Source: Streptomyces sp. SLBN-31 (lineage in GTDB: Bacteria; Actinomycetota; Actinomycetes; Streptomycetales; Streptomycetaceae). From it: a stretch of 64,000 bases of DNA. The notes beneath the pieces are model-generated. The model saw only the letters and a program-made list of their open reading frames with translations, searched no databases and was not told where the DNA came from. Both the position numbers and the translations under genes were made by a program. Positions within the stretch are counted from its first letter, which is position 1. Every line of letters begins with the position of its first letter. The DNA lies in NCBI RefSeq assembly GCF_006715395.1, contig NZ_VFNC01000001.1, positions 1,550,001-1,614,000 on the forward strand, written 5' to 3'. Below are positions 25,797-34,844 of the stretch, piece after piece.

Positions 25797-26573
25797 CTAC
25801 TGCTGCGGCGGCGGGCTGGACTCGGCAGGCGGCAGCGTGTACGTCGGCGAGGGCACCGGTGTGAGGGGGGCGGCCGGAGCGGGGTCCGCGGTCGGACCGG
25901 GCGGGGCCGGGGAGGGGATCAGCGGGGGAGGGCTCGCGGAGGCCATGTCCCGTGCCAGCGCGTCCCAGTCGACGTACCCGGTGGCCTCCAGGGCCCTGAT
26001 GTGGTCCAGGACGGTCGTGTTGGCGTCGTCGGCCAGGGAGCGCACCAGAGAGTTGCGGGTGGTGGCGCGCACCTGGGCGACGAGCGAGAACACCTTGCCG
26101 TGCGCCAGCCGCGCGATGTTGACGAAGTCGCGGTCGTAGTCCGTGCCCTGCGCCGCGCTCAGGGTCCGGAGCCACTGCTCCTGCTGGTCGCCGGGCCGGT
26201 CGGGCAGCTGCAGCCCGAGCTTGCCGGCGACGTCCCGGACCTGCTCGTCGAGGGCGGTGTGGCCCTCGACCAGGTGTTCCCCCGCCGTCCGTACGGCCTG
26301 GGTGGTGCCCTTCCGCTCCGCCTGCCGGCCGGCGGGCAGCTCCCACAGGCCGGCCAGCCGGACCTTGGTGACGAAGTCCCGGTCCAGCCCGGACAGCGGC
26401 CCGTAGCTCGTGGCGACCGTCTGGTCGCTGAGTACGTCCACGCCGGTGCCCGAACGGTCGGCGTAGGAGAAGATCGGGAAGATCAGGGCCAGCAGCGTCG
26501 CCGTCAGGCCGACGATGATGACGCCGGTGCCACTGATCATGCCTCGGCCCCTGAGGGGCGGTCGCGGTCGCAT
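25797..26573 (-). CDS. DUF4142 membrane-anchored protein (paralogue A)
   Basis: A 258-residue protein with a short basic N-terminus, one membrane helix (~12-34) leading into [13 protein letters not shown], then a helical DUF4142 domain (~60-200) with EHLVEGHTALDEQVRDVA and FVNIARLAHGKVFSLVAQVR. The tail (~212-258) is Pro/Ser-rich. There is no Cys. AGGAGG sits four bases before the ATG at 26571-26573. It is paralogous to the gene at 28124-28915, which has the same SYADRSGTG junction. The two flank the DUF692 enzyme gene. DUF4142 proteins are helical bundles, usually secreted and of unknown role. Confidence 0.85.
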   Translation of the reverse strand: MRPRPPLRGRGMISGTGVIIVGLTATLLALIFPIFSYADRSGTGVDVLSDQTVATSYGPLSGLDRDFVTKVRLAGLWELPAGRQAERKGTTQAVRTAGEHLVEGHTALDEQVRDVAGKLGLQLPDRPGDQQEQWLRTLSAAQGTDYDRDFVNIARLAHGKVFSLVAQVRATTRNSLVRSLADDANTTVLDHIRALEATGYVDWDALARDMASASPPPLIPSPAPPGPTADPAPAAPLTPVPSPTYTLPPAESSPPPQQ

Positions 26574-26661
26574 GGTGCCTCCTGGTACGGCACCGCACGC
26601 TGGTCGGTTTCGGGTGCGGGACTGGCATGTTACTTCGCGGTGCGGGACGACCGCTCGGGGG

Positions 26662-27987
26662 TCACCGGTGCTGCAGCACCCTGCGCGCCGCCCGCACCGC
26701 CCGCACCACGGGCCTGCGGGACGGCGGCACCGGTCCCGAGCGCTCCAGCCACCACTCGCGCAGTTCCCTCCGTGTTGGGCCCTCCGCCGGCGTCTCCGAC
26801 ACGAGCAGGTGCTCGGCGAAGTCCAGTGCGTCGCGCCGGTACCCGCCGGACATGGGGTGCCCGTGGGCGTACGCCAGGAACAGGCCCCGGTACTTCTCGC
26901 CGAGGATCACCGGCAACTCGGGCGCGATCTTCCCCACCACGTCGGCCCGCTTCCCGGCGAGCGCCCGCGCCTGCACCCCCAGGCGCACCCCGTCGAACCC
27001 CTCCGGCACCGGTGTCCCGGCGACCAGCGCGGACAGCAGCGCGGTCTGGGCGAGCGCGAGCCGCTGCCGGGCGGGCTCGGTGGACTCCGCGGGCAGCGTC
27101 ACCCGCTCCCCCTCCGCGGCCCCCGCCGACGATGCCGTCGCCCGCGCAACCCCCCGTTCCGCGGCCCCCTTCTCCAGCGCCCCCCGGACGGCCTCCAGCT
27201 CCCGCGCCAGCTCGGCCGGTTCGGGAAAGTTCTCGTCCCGCTCCAGCAGCACTCCCGGCGGCGAGACCCGGGACGCCAGGTCGGCCAGCACGTCGAGGAC
27301 CGGTTCCGGGACCGGGTGGGCGTGGCTGTCGTGCCAGACGCCGTCCCGTTCGAAGCCGCCCGCGACATGGACGTACGCGATGGCCTCCAGGGGCAGCTCG
27401 GCGAGCGCCTTGGCGGGGTCCTCGCCGCGGTTGACGTGGTTGGTGTGCAGGTTGGCCACGTCGACGAGGAGCCGCACGCCGGTGCGGTCGGCCAGTTCGT
27501 ACAGGAACTGTCCCTCGGTCATCTCCTCGCCCGGCCACGAGATGAGCGCCGCGATGTTCTCCACGGCGAGCGGCACCGGCAGCGCGTCCTGGGTGATGCG
27601 GACGTTCTCGCACAGCACGTCGAGGGCGTCGCGGGTGCGGGGCACGGGCAGCAGGTGCCCGGCCTCCAGCAGGGGCGAGGCGGTGCGGGCGCCGCCGGCC
27701 CGTACGAAGGCGATGTGCTCGGTGACCAGCGGGGCTCCGAGGGCCTCCACCCGTTCGGCGAGCGCCGCGAGACGCCCGGCGTCGGGTCGCTCCGCGCCGC
27801 CCAGGCCGAGGGAGACACCGTGGGGGATCACGGTCACCCCGCGCATGCGCAGCCGCCCGAGCGACTCGGGCAGATGCCCGGGGCAGACGTTCTCGGCCAC
27901 GACCTCGACCCACTCGATTCCGGGCATCCGCTCCACCGCGTCGGCGATCTCCGGCCGCCATCCGATGCCCGTCCCCAGTCGCTCCAT
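26662..27987 (-). CDS. DUF692 (MNIO) multinuclear iron enzyme fused to a C-terminal partner domain
   Basis: The 441-residue protein has two parts. Residues 1-275 form the TIM-barrel MNIO domain with the metal-ligand set in order: His56 ([10 protein letters not shown]), Glu90/His91 (TEHIAF), Glu143 (VENIAAL), Asp176, His181 and His184 (DVANLHTNH), His207 (YVHVAGG), Asp220/His222/His224 (HDSHAHP) and Glu249 (LLERDENFP). Related enzymes oxidatively modify Cys, Asp, Asn or Phe residues of ribosomal peptides or proteins. After an Ala/Glu-rich linker (~276-310), the C-terminal ~130 residues ([20 protein letters not shown]) resemble a partner or putative DNA-binding module more often encoded separately. 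ATG 27987 has GGAGGGG upstream. No Cys-rich precursor gene is adjacent. Confidence 0.85.
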   Translation of the reverse strand: MERLGTGIGWRPEIADAVERMPGIEWVEVVAENVCPGHLPESLGRLRMRGVTVIPHGVSLGLGGAERPDAGRLAALAERVEALGAPLVTEHIAFVRAGGARTASPLLEAGHLLPVPRTRDALDVLCENVRITQDALPVPLAVENIAALISWPGEEMTEGQFLYELADRTGVRLLVDVANLHTNHVNRGEDPAKALAELPLEAIAYVHVAGGFERDGVWHDSHAHPVPEPVLDVLADLASRVSPPGVLLERDENFPEPAELARELEAVRGALEKGAAERGVARATASSAGAAEGERVTLPAESTEPARQRLALAQTALLSALVAGTPVPEGFDGVRLGVQARALAGKRADVVGKIAPELPVILGEKYRGLFLAYAHGHPMSGGYRRDALDFAEHLLVSETPAEGPTRRELREWWLERSGPVPPSRRPVVRAVRAARRVLQHR

Positions 27988-28123
27988 GGTCTTCCCCTCC
28001 CTGCCGTCTCCCCGCGAGAACGTGACGGGGGTATGGCCCCGGCGCCCGCACCCGAACCGCCCGCCGGTCACCTTCAGAGCAACATTTGAGGTTCGGGCGG
28101 ACCGGGCGCGGGGCCTTCCGGCC

Positions 28124-28915
28124 TCACCCCAGCACGCCCGCCGAGTCCTGCGGGTCCGGCCGGTCGGTGTTGACCGTGCCCGGCGCGCCCGGTGACGGGC
28201 GTGACGTCGCGCCCACGTCGCCGCCGGCCTCGGCGGCCGGTGCCGAGGGCACCACCTGGCCGGGCACCGGCGCGGAAGGACCGGTGGGGCTCGCGGTGGT
28301 GCCGGCCACCGAGTCGTTGGCGATGGCGTCGAAGTCGACCCTGCCGGTCTTCTCCAGGACCGTGATGTGGTCCAGCACGGTCTGGTTGGCGTCCGAGGCC
28401 AGCTGCCGTACGAGCGTGTTGCGGGTGGAGTTCCGGACGGCGCCGATGGCCGGGAAGATCTTGCCGTGGGCCGCCCGCAGCAGGTTCACGAACTTGTACT
28501 CGTACTCCGCGCCGCTCGCCGCGGACATCTCCCGCAGCCAGCCCTGCTGCTGCTCGTTCGGCTGGTTCGGCAGCTCCACGCCCAGTTGCGCGGCGACGAT
28601 CCGCACCCGCTTGTCCAGGTCGGTGTGGCCGACGATGAGGTGGTCGCCGGCCTCCTTGATCGCCTGGCTCGGCGCCCGCACCAGGGCCTGCTGCCCGGCG
28701 GGCAGTTCCCACAGTCCGGCCAGCCGCACCCGCACGATCAGATCCCGGTCGGAGGCCGTCAGCGGGCCCCACTGGGTGTTCACGGTGCCCGCCGCCAGGT
28801 TCGCCTGCCCCGTGCCGGAGCGGTCGGCGTACGACCAGACGGGGAAGACCAGCGCGCCGACGGTGGCGACGAGGGCCGCGATGAGAAAGGCCGTACCGTT
28901 GATCCGCACTCGCAA
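28124..28915 (-). CDS. DUF4142 membrane-anchored protein (paralogue B)
   Basis: A 263-residue protein if begun at TTG 28915, which sits five bases after GGGAGG, the same arrangement as paralogue A. GTG 28909 is an alternative. It has a membrane helix (~8-28), [13 protein letters not shown], the DUF4142 helical domain (~55-200: [40 protein letters not shown]) and a Pro/Ala/Gly-rich tail (~205-263). There is no Cys. It is about half identical by eye to paralogue A. It is the first of the DUF4142-MNIO-DUF4142-TIGR04222 series, with gaps of 136, 88 and 100 bp. Confidence 0.83.
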   Translation of the reverse strand: MRVRINGTAFLIAALVATVGALVFPVWSYADRSGTGQANLAAGTVNTQWGPLTASDRDLIVRVRLAGLWELPAGQQALVRAPSQAIKEAGDHLIVGHTDLDKRVRIVAAQLGVELPNQPNEQQQGWLREMSAASGAEYEYKFVNLLRAAHGKIFPAIGAVRNSTRNTLVRQLASDANQTVLDHITVLEKTGRVDFDAIANDSVAGTTASPTGPSAPVPGQVVPSAPAAEAGGDVGATSRPSPGAPGTVNTDRPDPQDSAGVLG

Positions 28916-29045
28916 GGGTGCCTCCCGGGTGAAACCGACTGCGCGTCGCTGCTTGGTGGTTGGCCGGCGCCAGGAGGTACGCGCGACCGGACCGCGATGT
29001 TCAAGCGCAGTAAAAGAAATCAAACGGAAGGCAAAGTCGAGGCGG

Positions 29046-29762
29046 TTACCCTGCGCGCAGCGCCGGATGATCGGCGACCACCGTGCACGACCCCGGCGCG
29101 ATCTCCGTGAACCCCGCGTCCCGCACCAACGGCAGGCCGCTGCCGGTCAGTTCGCGCCAGCGCCCCGGTTCCGCGGTCCGCACGGCCAGCGGGAAACCGG
29201 CGTCGCGCCAGACGGCCCGCTCCTCGTCCGACAGCTCCCACCAGGCCAGTTGGGCGCCGTGCCCCGCCTGGGCCATCGCCTTCCCGGCCGACATGCCGAG
29301 CTCGGGGTTCATCCACAGCACCGGCACCTCCGGCCCGGCCCGCTCCACCGGCTCCGGATCGTCGAGTTCGGTACCGGAGACCTGCAGCCTGGCCAGGTCC
29401 TTCGGCCACCCGTCGAGCGGAACGGGCGGGAACACCCGCACCTCGGCCGACTTCCCGGCGACGGTGATCCCGTCGAGCGCCTCGGCCCGCCGCCACTCGG
29501 CCCCGCGGGCCCGGCGCACCACCTTCCGGATCCGGGCGTCCTGCCAGTCCCGCACGACCTGGGCCCACTCGCCCTCGCCCACGGACCGCTCGTCGGCGAG
29601 CATCACGAGAACGGCCCGCGCGGCGGTCTCCAGGGCGTCGGTACGGGCCGGCGGCGCGGCCTTCTCGACCCGCACGACGAGGGGCAGCACGAACTGGGGC
29701 GCCTCGTCACGAGGGTTGCGCTCGGACTGGAAGGGACTGTCACTGGTCGACGTATGACTCAC
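29046..29762 (-). CDS. Peptidyl-tRNA hydrolase PTH2-like protein
   Basis: A 238-residue protein. The C-terminal ~110 residues carry the PTH2 signature in LGMSAGKAMAQAGHGAQLAWW (Lys and His of the family) and end VVRDAGFTEIAPGSCTVVAD-like, as in PTH2 enzymes that release peptides from tRNA. The N-terminal ~110 residues are a basic, Arg/Trp-rich helical part (RDWQDARIRKVVRRARG) not found in minimal PTH2 proteins. The GTG start at 29762 follows GGGCGGAT. Whether it acts on tRNA is unproven. Confidence 0.75.
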   Translation of the reverse strand: MSHTSTSDSPFQSERNPRDEAPQFVLPLVVRVEKAAPPARTDALETAARAVLVMLADERSVGEGEWAQVVRDWQDARIRKVVRRARGAEWRRAEALDGITVAGKSAEVRVFPPVPLDGWPKDLARLQVSGTELDDPEPVERAGPEVPVLWMNPELGMSAGKAMAQAGHGAQLAWWELSDEERAVWRDAGFPLAVRTAEPGRWRELTGSGLPLVRDAGFTEIAPGSCTVVADHPALRAG

Positions 29763-29808
29763 ATCCGCCCACCCTACGGGGACGGGCGCGCGTCCCTCCG
29801 TTCACCCT

Positions 29809-29997
29809 TCACCCCGAACAGGCGGTCCGCTGGGCCTCCTGCCACTCACACACGGGACACAGCGTGATGCCCTTGTACGACTCCGGGTACTCCGTCGGCT
29901 CCCGGCACAGCACGCACTCCGCGTACGGCGGCCCGTCCGCCCTCGGCGGTCTCGTGGTGTCGCCGATCGCGCAGTAGCCGTCACCGTCGTCGCTCAT
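29809..29997 (-). CDS. Small zinc-ribbon protein
   Basis: A 62-residue protein with two CxxC knuckles, CVLCREPTEYP and TLCPVCEWQ, 20 residues apart, a geometry suited to one Zn ion. A further Cys lies in GYCAIGD. The coding strand has the expected GC bias and ATG 29997. It sits between the deacetylase and PTH2-like genes on the same strand. The role is unknown; an RNA- or DNA-binding ribbon is possible. Confidence 0.7.
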   Translation of the reverse strand: MSDDGDGYCAIGDTTRPPRADGPPYAECVLCREPTEYPESYKGITLCPVCEWQEAQRTACSG

Positions 29998-30015
29998 GTC
30001 CCCGGCGTAAGCCGC

Positions 30016-30855
30016 TCACCGTTGCCCGTCCGCGGACCGGATCAGCTCGGAGACCTTCACGAACCGGTAGCCCTTCTCGCGCAGCTCCGGCACGATCGTC
30101 CGCACCGCCCGCTCGGTCGCCGGGGCCGCGCTGCGGGTGCAGTGCATGACGACGACCGAGCCCGGTCGCACCCCCTCCAGCACCTGCCGGGCCACGGCGT
30201 CGGAGTCCGTGGCGAACGCGTCCCCGCTCACCACGTCCCACTGGACGGCGGTGACACCGGTCGGGGTGAGCGCCTTGAGGGCCGCCCGGTCGTAACACCC
30301 GCCGGGGAAGCGGAAGTACGGCATCGCGTCCGTCACGCCGGCCCTGCGGAAGGCGGCGTACGCGCGCTCCACGTCCGCCCGCATGCGGTCCTCGGACACC
30401 GTCGGCAGTCCGTAGCAGTCCCCGGTGAAGGCGTAGTGGCTGTAGGAGTGGTTGGCGATCTCGAAGAGCGGGTCCCGGTCGATGGACCGCGCCTGCAGCG
30501 GATACTCGTCGGCCCAGCGCCCCGTCATGAACACGGTCGCCGGTACCCTCAGCGCCCGCAGCGTCGCGATGAGCTGCGGATTGTCGAAGCGTTCGCCGCG
30601 TGCCGCCCGCGCGCCCTCGTCGGCGGTCATGTCGGCGTCGAAGGTGAGCGCGACCGTCCGGCCGTCGGTGCGGGGGCCGTTGCGGAAGACGGGGGTGACG
30701 CCGGTGGGGCCGGGGGCGAGCGTCGGGGGCCTGGACGGGGCGGCGGTCGCCGAGGGTGCCGGGCGGGCGGCACGGGGTGCGGTGGGTGCGCCGCAGGCTG
30801 TGAGCGCGGCGCCGAGCGCACAGGCGGCCGCCACTTGTCGTACTCGAATGATCAC
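30016..30855 (-). CDS. Polysaccharide deacetylase (CE4) lipoprotein
   Basis: A 279-residue surface enzyme. The signal peptide ends in lipobox GAALTAC (Cys ~21). A Pro/Ala-rich linker (~25-60) precedes the NodB domain. Motif 1 is present as ALTFDADM (catalytic base and metal Asp), motif 2 as NHSYSHYAF (two metal His), motif 3 as YFRFPGGCYD with the Arg, and the late His in VVVMHC. It would remove acetyl groups from peptidoglycan or another N-acetylated polymer. The start is GTG at 30855, with no clear ribosome binding site. PPK2 lies 27 bp upstream on the same strand. Confidence 0.92.
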   Translation of the reverse strand: MIIRVRQVAAACALGAALTACGAPTAPRAARPAPSATAAPSRPPTLAPGPTGVTPVFRNGPRTDGRTVALTFDADMTADEGARAARGERFDNPQLIATLRALRVPATVFMTGRWADEYPLQARSIDRDPLFEIANHSYSHYAFTGDCYGLPTVSEDRMRADVERAYAAFRRAGVTDAMPYFRFPGGCYDRAALKALTPTGVTAVQWDVVSGDAFATDSDAVARQVLEGVRPGSVVVMHCTRSAAPATERAVRTIVPELREKGYRFVKVSELIRSADGQR

Positions 30856-30882
30856 CCCACGAACATAAAGGGGTGAATCGTC

Positions 30883-31788
30883 CTATTTACGGACCGGCAC
30901 ACCCGTAGCGGTCAGCAAGCCCCCTTTCAGCAGCCGCTCCCGGCACTCCTCCAGGTCGTAGTCGGGCTTCGGGTAGCGCGGGTCCAGGGCATGCAGGTGC
31001 TCCAGGAGCAGCCGGGCGATCGCCCAGTCGCGGTACCACTTGCGGTCGGCCGGGATCACGTACCACGGGGCGTACGGCGTCGAGCAGCGGTGCAGCGCGA
31101 TCTCGTACGCCTCCTGGTAGGCGGGCCACAGCGCGCGGTCGTCGATGTCGCCGGGGCTGAACTTCCAGCGCTTGTCGGGGCGGTCGAGGCGCCTGAGGAG
31201 GCGGCGGCGCTGCTCCTCGTAGGAGATGTGCAGGAAGCACTTGACGACGGTGACCCGGTCGTCGACCAGGCGCTGCTCGAAGCGATTGATCTCGTCGTAG
31301 CGGCGCTCGATCTCGTCGCGGGGGACCAGCGCGCGGACGCGGGGGACGAGGACGTCCTCGTAGTGGGAGCGGTCGAAGGCGCCGAGTTCGCCGGGCCGGG
31401 GGAGTTCCCGTTCGATCCGCCAGAGGAAGTGGTGCTCACGCTCCTCCGGGGTGGGGGCGCGGAAGCCCATGACCCGGCAGCCGGCCGGGTTGAGCAGCCC
31501 CACCACGTGTTTGATCGTGCCGCCCTTGCCGCTGGTGTCCATGCCCTGCAGCACCAGCAGCACCCGGCGTCGGTCGCCCGTGAGGCCCGCGGCCCACAGG
31601 CGTTCCTGCAGGCCGGCCAGGCGCTTGCCCAGCCGGGCGGTGGCCGCGCGGCCCGCGGACTTGCCGCCGGGCCCGGCGGGGACGGCCCGGGTGTCGTACG
31701 CCGTCAGGTCGATCGGCTCACCACGGGGCACGCGCAGCAGCGTCCGGAGATCCGTCGCGGCCTTCTGCTTCCTGCCGTCCTGGGACAC
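30883..31788 (-). CDS. ppk2: Polyphosphate kinase 2 family (polyphosphate:nucleotide phosphotransferase)
   Basis: A 301-residue PPK2. The Walker A is VLQGMDTSGKGGTIKHV, the Walker B-like motif is FDRSHYEDVLVPRV, and the lid region contains RRLDRPDKRWKFSPGDIDDR. These are the class markers of single-domain PPK2 enzymes that phosphorylate NMP or NDP with polyphosphate. The C-terminal YVIPADRKWYRDWAIARLL is also conserved. The GTG start is preceded by GGAAGGGG. It is located 63 bp after the PEBP lipoprotein gene on the same strand. Confidence 0.94.
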   Translation of the reverse strand: MSQDGRKQKAATDLRTLLRVPRGEPIDLTAYDTRAVPAGPGGKSAGRAATARLGKRLAGLQERLWAAGLTGDRRRVLLVLQGMDTSGKGGTIKHVVGLLNPAGCRVMGFRAPTPEEREHHFLWRIERELPRPGELGAFDRSHYEDVLVPRVRALVPRDEIERRYDEINRFEQRLVDDRVTVVKCFLHISYEEQRRRLLRRLDRPDKRWKFSPGDIDDRALWPAYQEAYEIALHRCSTPYAPWYVIPADRKWYRDWAIARLLLEHLHALDPRYPKPDYDLEECRERLLKGGLLTATGVPVRK

Positions 31789-31851
31789 GGGACACCCCTT
31801 CCGGTCCGGTCTTCCTCGATCCTGCGGCCTCTGGGCGCGAGTTGCCAGCGA

Positions 31852-32424
31852 TCAGCGGCCGTAACGGCCCGTCAGGGTGCCCGCTGCCAGGGTGTGGCCG
31901 GTCAGCGCGCGCTTCAGCTCGTCGGCCGAGGCGCCGGCGGGCAGACGCAGGGTGCGGTCGGTGGCGTAGACCGAGAAGACGTAGCGGTGGGGGCTGTCCC
32001 TGGTGCCCTTGGGCGGGCAGGGGCCGCCGTACCCCTGCTTGCCGAAGCCGTTGCGGCCCTGTACCGCCCCGGCGGGCACCTGCCCGGCCGGCCAGCCGGT
32101 CCGCCTCGCGTCCGCGTTCCACAGCAGCCAGTGGGTGAAGGCGCCGTGCGGGGCGTCGGGGTCCTGGACCAGGACGGCCAGGGTGGTGGCGCCGGCGGGA
32201 ACGCCGGAGAAGGCCAGGGGAGGGGAGACGTCCTCGCCGTCGCACGTGTGGCGGCGCGGGATCGTGCCGCCGTCGCCGAAGGCGGGACTGGACACGGCGA
32301 TGCGGTGCGCTGCGCTGGGCGCGGGGACGGACGCACCCCCTCCGCCGTCCCCGCAGGCCGACACGAGCCCCGTCAGCGCCGCGAGGGCCACGATCGCGAG
32401 CCCGCGGTCCGTACCGCGCGGCAC
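31852..32424 (-). CDS. PEBP (YbhB/YbcL) family lipoprotein
   Basis: A 190-residue protein with signal peptide and lipobox TGLVSAC, followed by a Gly linker and a phosphatidylethanolamine-binding-protein fold: DGEDVSPPLAFSGVPAG, LAVLVQDPDAPHGAFTHWLLWN (the DPDAP and H ligand motifs) and YGGPCPPKGTRDSPHRYVF. The ligand is unknown. The GTG start lies three bases after the slipin stop, so translation is coupled. It may form a membrane-surface pair with the slipin. Confidence 0.9.
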   Translation of the reverse strand: MPRGTDRGLAIVALAALTGLVSACGDGGGGASVPAPSAAHRIAVSSPAFGDGGTIPRRHTCDGEDVSPPLAFSGVPAGATTLAVLVQDPDAPHGAFTHWLLWNADARRTGWPAGQVPAGAVQGRNGFGKQGYGGPCPPKGTRDSPHRYVFSVYATDRTLRLPAGASADELKRALTGHTLAAGTLTGRYGR

Positions 32425-32427
32425 CCG

Positions 32428-33219
32428 TCACTTCTCCAACTGGGGCTTCGGCGGGTGCTGTTCCTGGGCCTTCTCCAGGAAGCGCAGCAGCTCCACCGGG
32501 AAGGGCAGCACCAGCGTCGAGTTCTTCTCGGCCGCGACGGCGACGACCGTCTGCAGCAGCCGCAGCTGCAGCGCGGCGGGCTGCTCGGACATCTCCTTGG
32601 CCGCCTCGGCGAGCTTCTTGGAGGCCTGCAGTTCGGCGTCGGCGTTGATGATGCGAGCCCGGCGCTCGCGGTCGGCCTCGGCCTGGCGGGCCATGGAGCG
32701 CTTCATCGACTCCGGCAGCGAGACGTCCTTGATCTCCACGCGGTCGATCTGCACGCCCCAGCCGATGGCCGGGCTGTCGATCATCAGCTCCAGGCCCTGG
32801 TTGAGCTTCTCCCGGTTGGACAGCAGGTCGTCGAGGTCGCTCTTGCCGATGATCGAGCGCAGCGATGTCTGTGCCATCTGCGAGACGGCGAACTTGTAGT
32901 CCTCGACGTTGACGAGCGCCGCCGCCGCGTCGATGACCTTGAAGTAGACGACGGCGTCCACGCGCACGGTGACGTTGTCCCGGGTGATGCCCTCCTGGGC
33001 CGGGATCGGCAGCGTGACGATCTGCATGTTGATTTTGGCCAGCCGGTCCACGAACGGCACGATCATCGTGAACCCGGGGCCGCGCACGTCACCGCCGAGC
33101 CGCCCGAGCCGGAAGAGCACCCCGCGCTCGTACTGTTTGACCACGCGGGCCGCGGACGCCACGTAGACGAGGCCGGCGGTTCCCACCGCGACGGCGGCCG
33201 TCACCAGCTCAGGGACCAT
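32428..33219 (-). CDS. Slipin / SPFH-domain membrane protein
   Basis: A 263-residue stomatin-like protein: N-terminal membrane segment (~3-24), then VVKQYERGVLFRLGRLGG and the SPFH domain (~25-180: RVDAVVYFKVIDAAAALVNVE, RSIIGKSDLDDLLSNREKLN, WGVQIDRVEIKDVSLPESM), then a helical coiled stretch (ADRERRARIINADAELQASK) and a C-terminal segment. Slipins form membrane scaffolds. ATG 33219 was chosen over the longer frame because the membrane segment begins there and GGGGG precedes it. It is coupled to the PEBP gene. Confidence 0.93.
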   Translation of the reverse strand: MVPELVTAAVAVGTAGLVYVASAARVVKQYERGVLFRLGRLGGDVRGPGFTMIVPFVDRLAKINMQIVTLPIPAQEGITRDNVTVRVDAVVYFKVIDAAAALVNVEDYKFAVSQMAQTSLRSIIGKSDLDDLLSNREKLNQGLELMIDSPAIGWGVQIDRVEIKDVSLPESMKRSMARQAEADRERRARIINADAELQASKKLAEAAKEMSEQPAALQLRLLQTVVAVAAEKNSTLVLPFPVELLRFLEKAQEQHPPKPQLEK

Positions 33220-33375
33220 GGTGACCCCCTGTGGGAGAGGTCTTTCTGTCTGCCTCTGCAACGATATGCCCGATGGCCGGTCCCGGGCCACGAAGGGCCC
33301 GGGACCGGCCATCGGGTGGTCATACCGCCGACGTCATACGACCGTGGTCACGCGGGCGTGATCATGCGGCCGTCG

Positions 33376-34836
33376 TCACGCGGCTGTCGTCACGCGCACC
33401 GGCTCGGTGCCGGCCGAGCTGTGCCGTTCCGCCCAGTTGTGCAGCGCCGTACGGCAGGCGTGGTCCAGGTGGTGCAGGCCGGAGAGGTCCAGCTCCACCG
33501 GGCGGTCCTGGGGCAGCGCCTCCAGGCTGTCGAGGATCTTCGGCAGCCGCAGGAAGGTGGCGTTGCCCGTCAGATGGACCTGGACGGGACCGGCGCCCTT
33601 GTCGACGATCTCGGTCTTGAGGTGCGAGGCCTCCCAGGCGGTCTTGACCACGGACAGGGCCAGACCGATGAGCACGCCCTCGAACATGTTCACCGCCACG
33701 ATCGACACGGCCGTGACCACGAGGATCAGCGCCTCGCCCTTGTGGCCGCGCCACAGAGCCGTGATCTGGCGGAACGGGATCAGCTTCCAGCCCGCGTGGA
33801 CGAGGATGCCGGCCAGGGCCGGGATGGGGACCAGGGCCAGGGCGGACGGCAGGGCGGCGGCGAACAGCAGCAGCCACGCGCCGTGCAGCACCCGCGAGGC
33901 CTTGGTCCTCGCGCCCGCGTTGACGTTGGCGGAGCTGCGCACGATCACCGCGGTCATCGGCAGGGCGCCGAGCAGACCGCAGACGGTGTTGCCCACGCCC
34001 TGGGCGACCATCTCCTTGTCGTACTCGGTGCGCGGACCGTCGTGCAACCGGTCCACGGCCGCCGCGCTGAACAGGCTCTCCGCCGAGGCGATCAGCGTGA
34101 ACGCCACGACGGTGCCCCAGATGGCCGGGGTGGCCAGCTCGCCGAAGGCGTCGGCGCCCGGCGGTTGGACGACCCCGAACAGGCCCTCCACCTCGACGGT
34201 GGCGACCGGCAGCCCGAGGGCGAGCGTGGCGAGCGTGGCCAGGACCACCGCGGCCAGGGCGCCCGGTACGGACCGCACCGCCTTCGGCAGCCGCTTCCAC
34301 AGCACGATGACGGCGATGGTGCCCGCGCCGATGGCGAGCGAGGCCAGGGCCGCACTGCTGCCGAGCGCGTCGGCGAACGCCCCGGGCAGGCCCGCGATCT
34401 TGCCGATGCCGGTCTGCGGGGCCTTCAGCCCCGCCGCCGCGTAGACCTGCCCGGCGATGATGACGAGGCCGATGCCGCAGAGCATGCCCTCGACGACGGA
34501 GACGGATATCGCCCGGAACCAGCGGCCTATCTTGAAGAAGCCCATGGCGAGCTGGAACAGGCCGGCCATCAGCACGATGACGCCGAGGGTGCCGACCCCG
34601 AACTCGCTGACGGCCTCGAAGACCAGCACGGTCAGACCGGCGGCCGGCCCCGAGACCTGGAGGCTGCTGCCGGGCAGGAACCCGGTGACGAGGCCGCCCA
34701 CGATGCCGGTGACCAGGCCCAGCTCCGCCGGGACACCGGAGGCGACCGCCACGCCGACGCACAGCGGCACGGCGACCAGGAAGACGACTATGGAGGCGAG
34801 GAAGTCCTGCCGCAGGTGAGGGTATTTGGTCGTCAT
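33376..34836 (-). CDS. SulP-family anion (bicarbonate/sulfate) transporter with STAS domain
   Basis: A 486-residue transporter with 10-14 membrane helices starting after MTTKYPHLRQDF. The SulP signature region appears as LGLVTGIVGGLVTGFLPGSSLQVSGPAAGLTV. A cytoplasmic STAS-like domain is at ~400-480 (PVQVHLTGNATFLRLPKILD, VELDLSGLHHLDHACRTAL). The beta-carbonic anhydrase gene ends 8 bp upstream, which points to bicarbonate rather than sulfate as substrate; that is inference from context. The ATG at 34836 replaces a longer frame inside the anhydrase gene. Confidence 0.92.
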   Translation of the reverse strand: MTTKYPHLRQDFLASIVVFLVAVPLCVGVAVASGVPAELGLVTGIVGGLVTGFLPGSSLQVSGPAAGLTVLVFEAVSEFGVGTLGVIVLMAGLFQLAMGFFKIGRWFRAISVSVVEGMLCGIGLVIIAGQVYAAAGLKAPQTGIGKIAGLPGAFADALGSSAALASLAIGAGTIAVIVLWKRLPKAVRSVPGALAAVVLATLATLALGLPVATVEVEGLFGVVQPPGADAFGELATPAIWGTVVAFTLIASAESLFSAAAVDRLHDGPRTEYDKEMVAQGVGNTVCGLLGALPMTAVIVRSSANVNAGARTKASRVLHGAWLLLFAAALPSALALVPIPALAGILVHAGWKLIPFRQITALWRGHKGEALILVVTAVSIVAVNMFEGVLIGLALSVVKTAWEASHLKTEIVDKGAGPVQVHLTGNATFLRLPKILDSLEALPQDRPVELDLSGLHHLDHACRTALHNWAERHSSAGTEPVRVTTAA

Positions 34837-34844
34837 CGCCGCGC

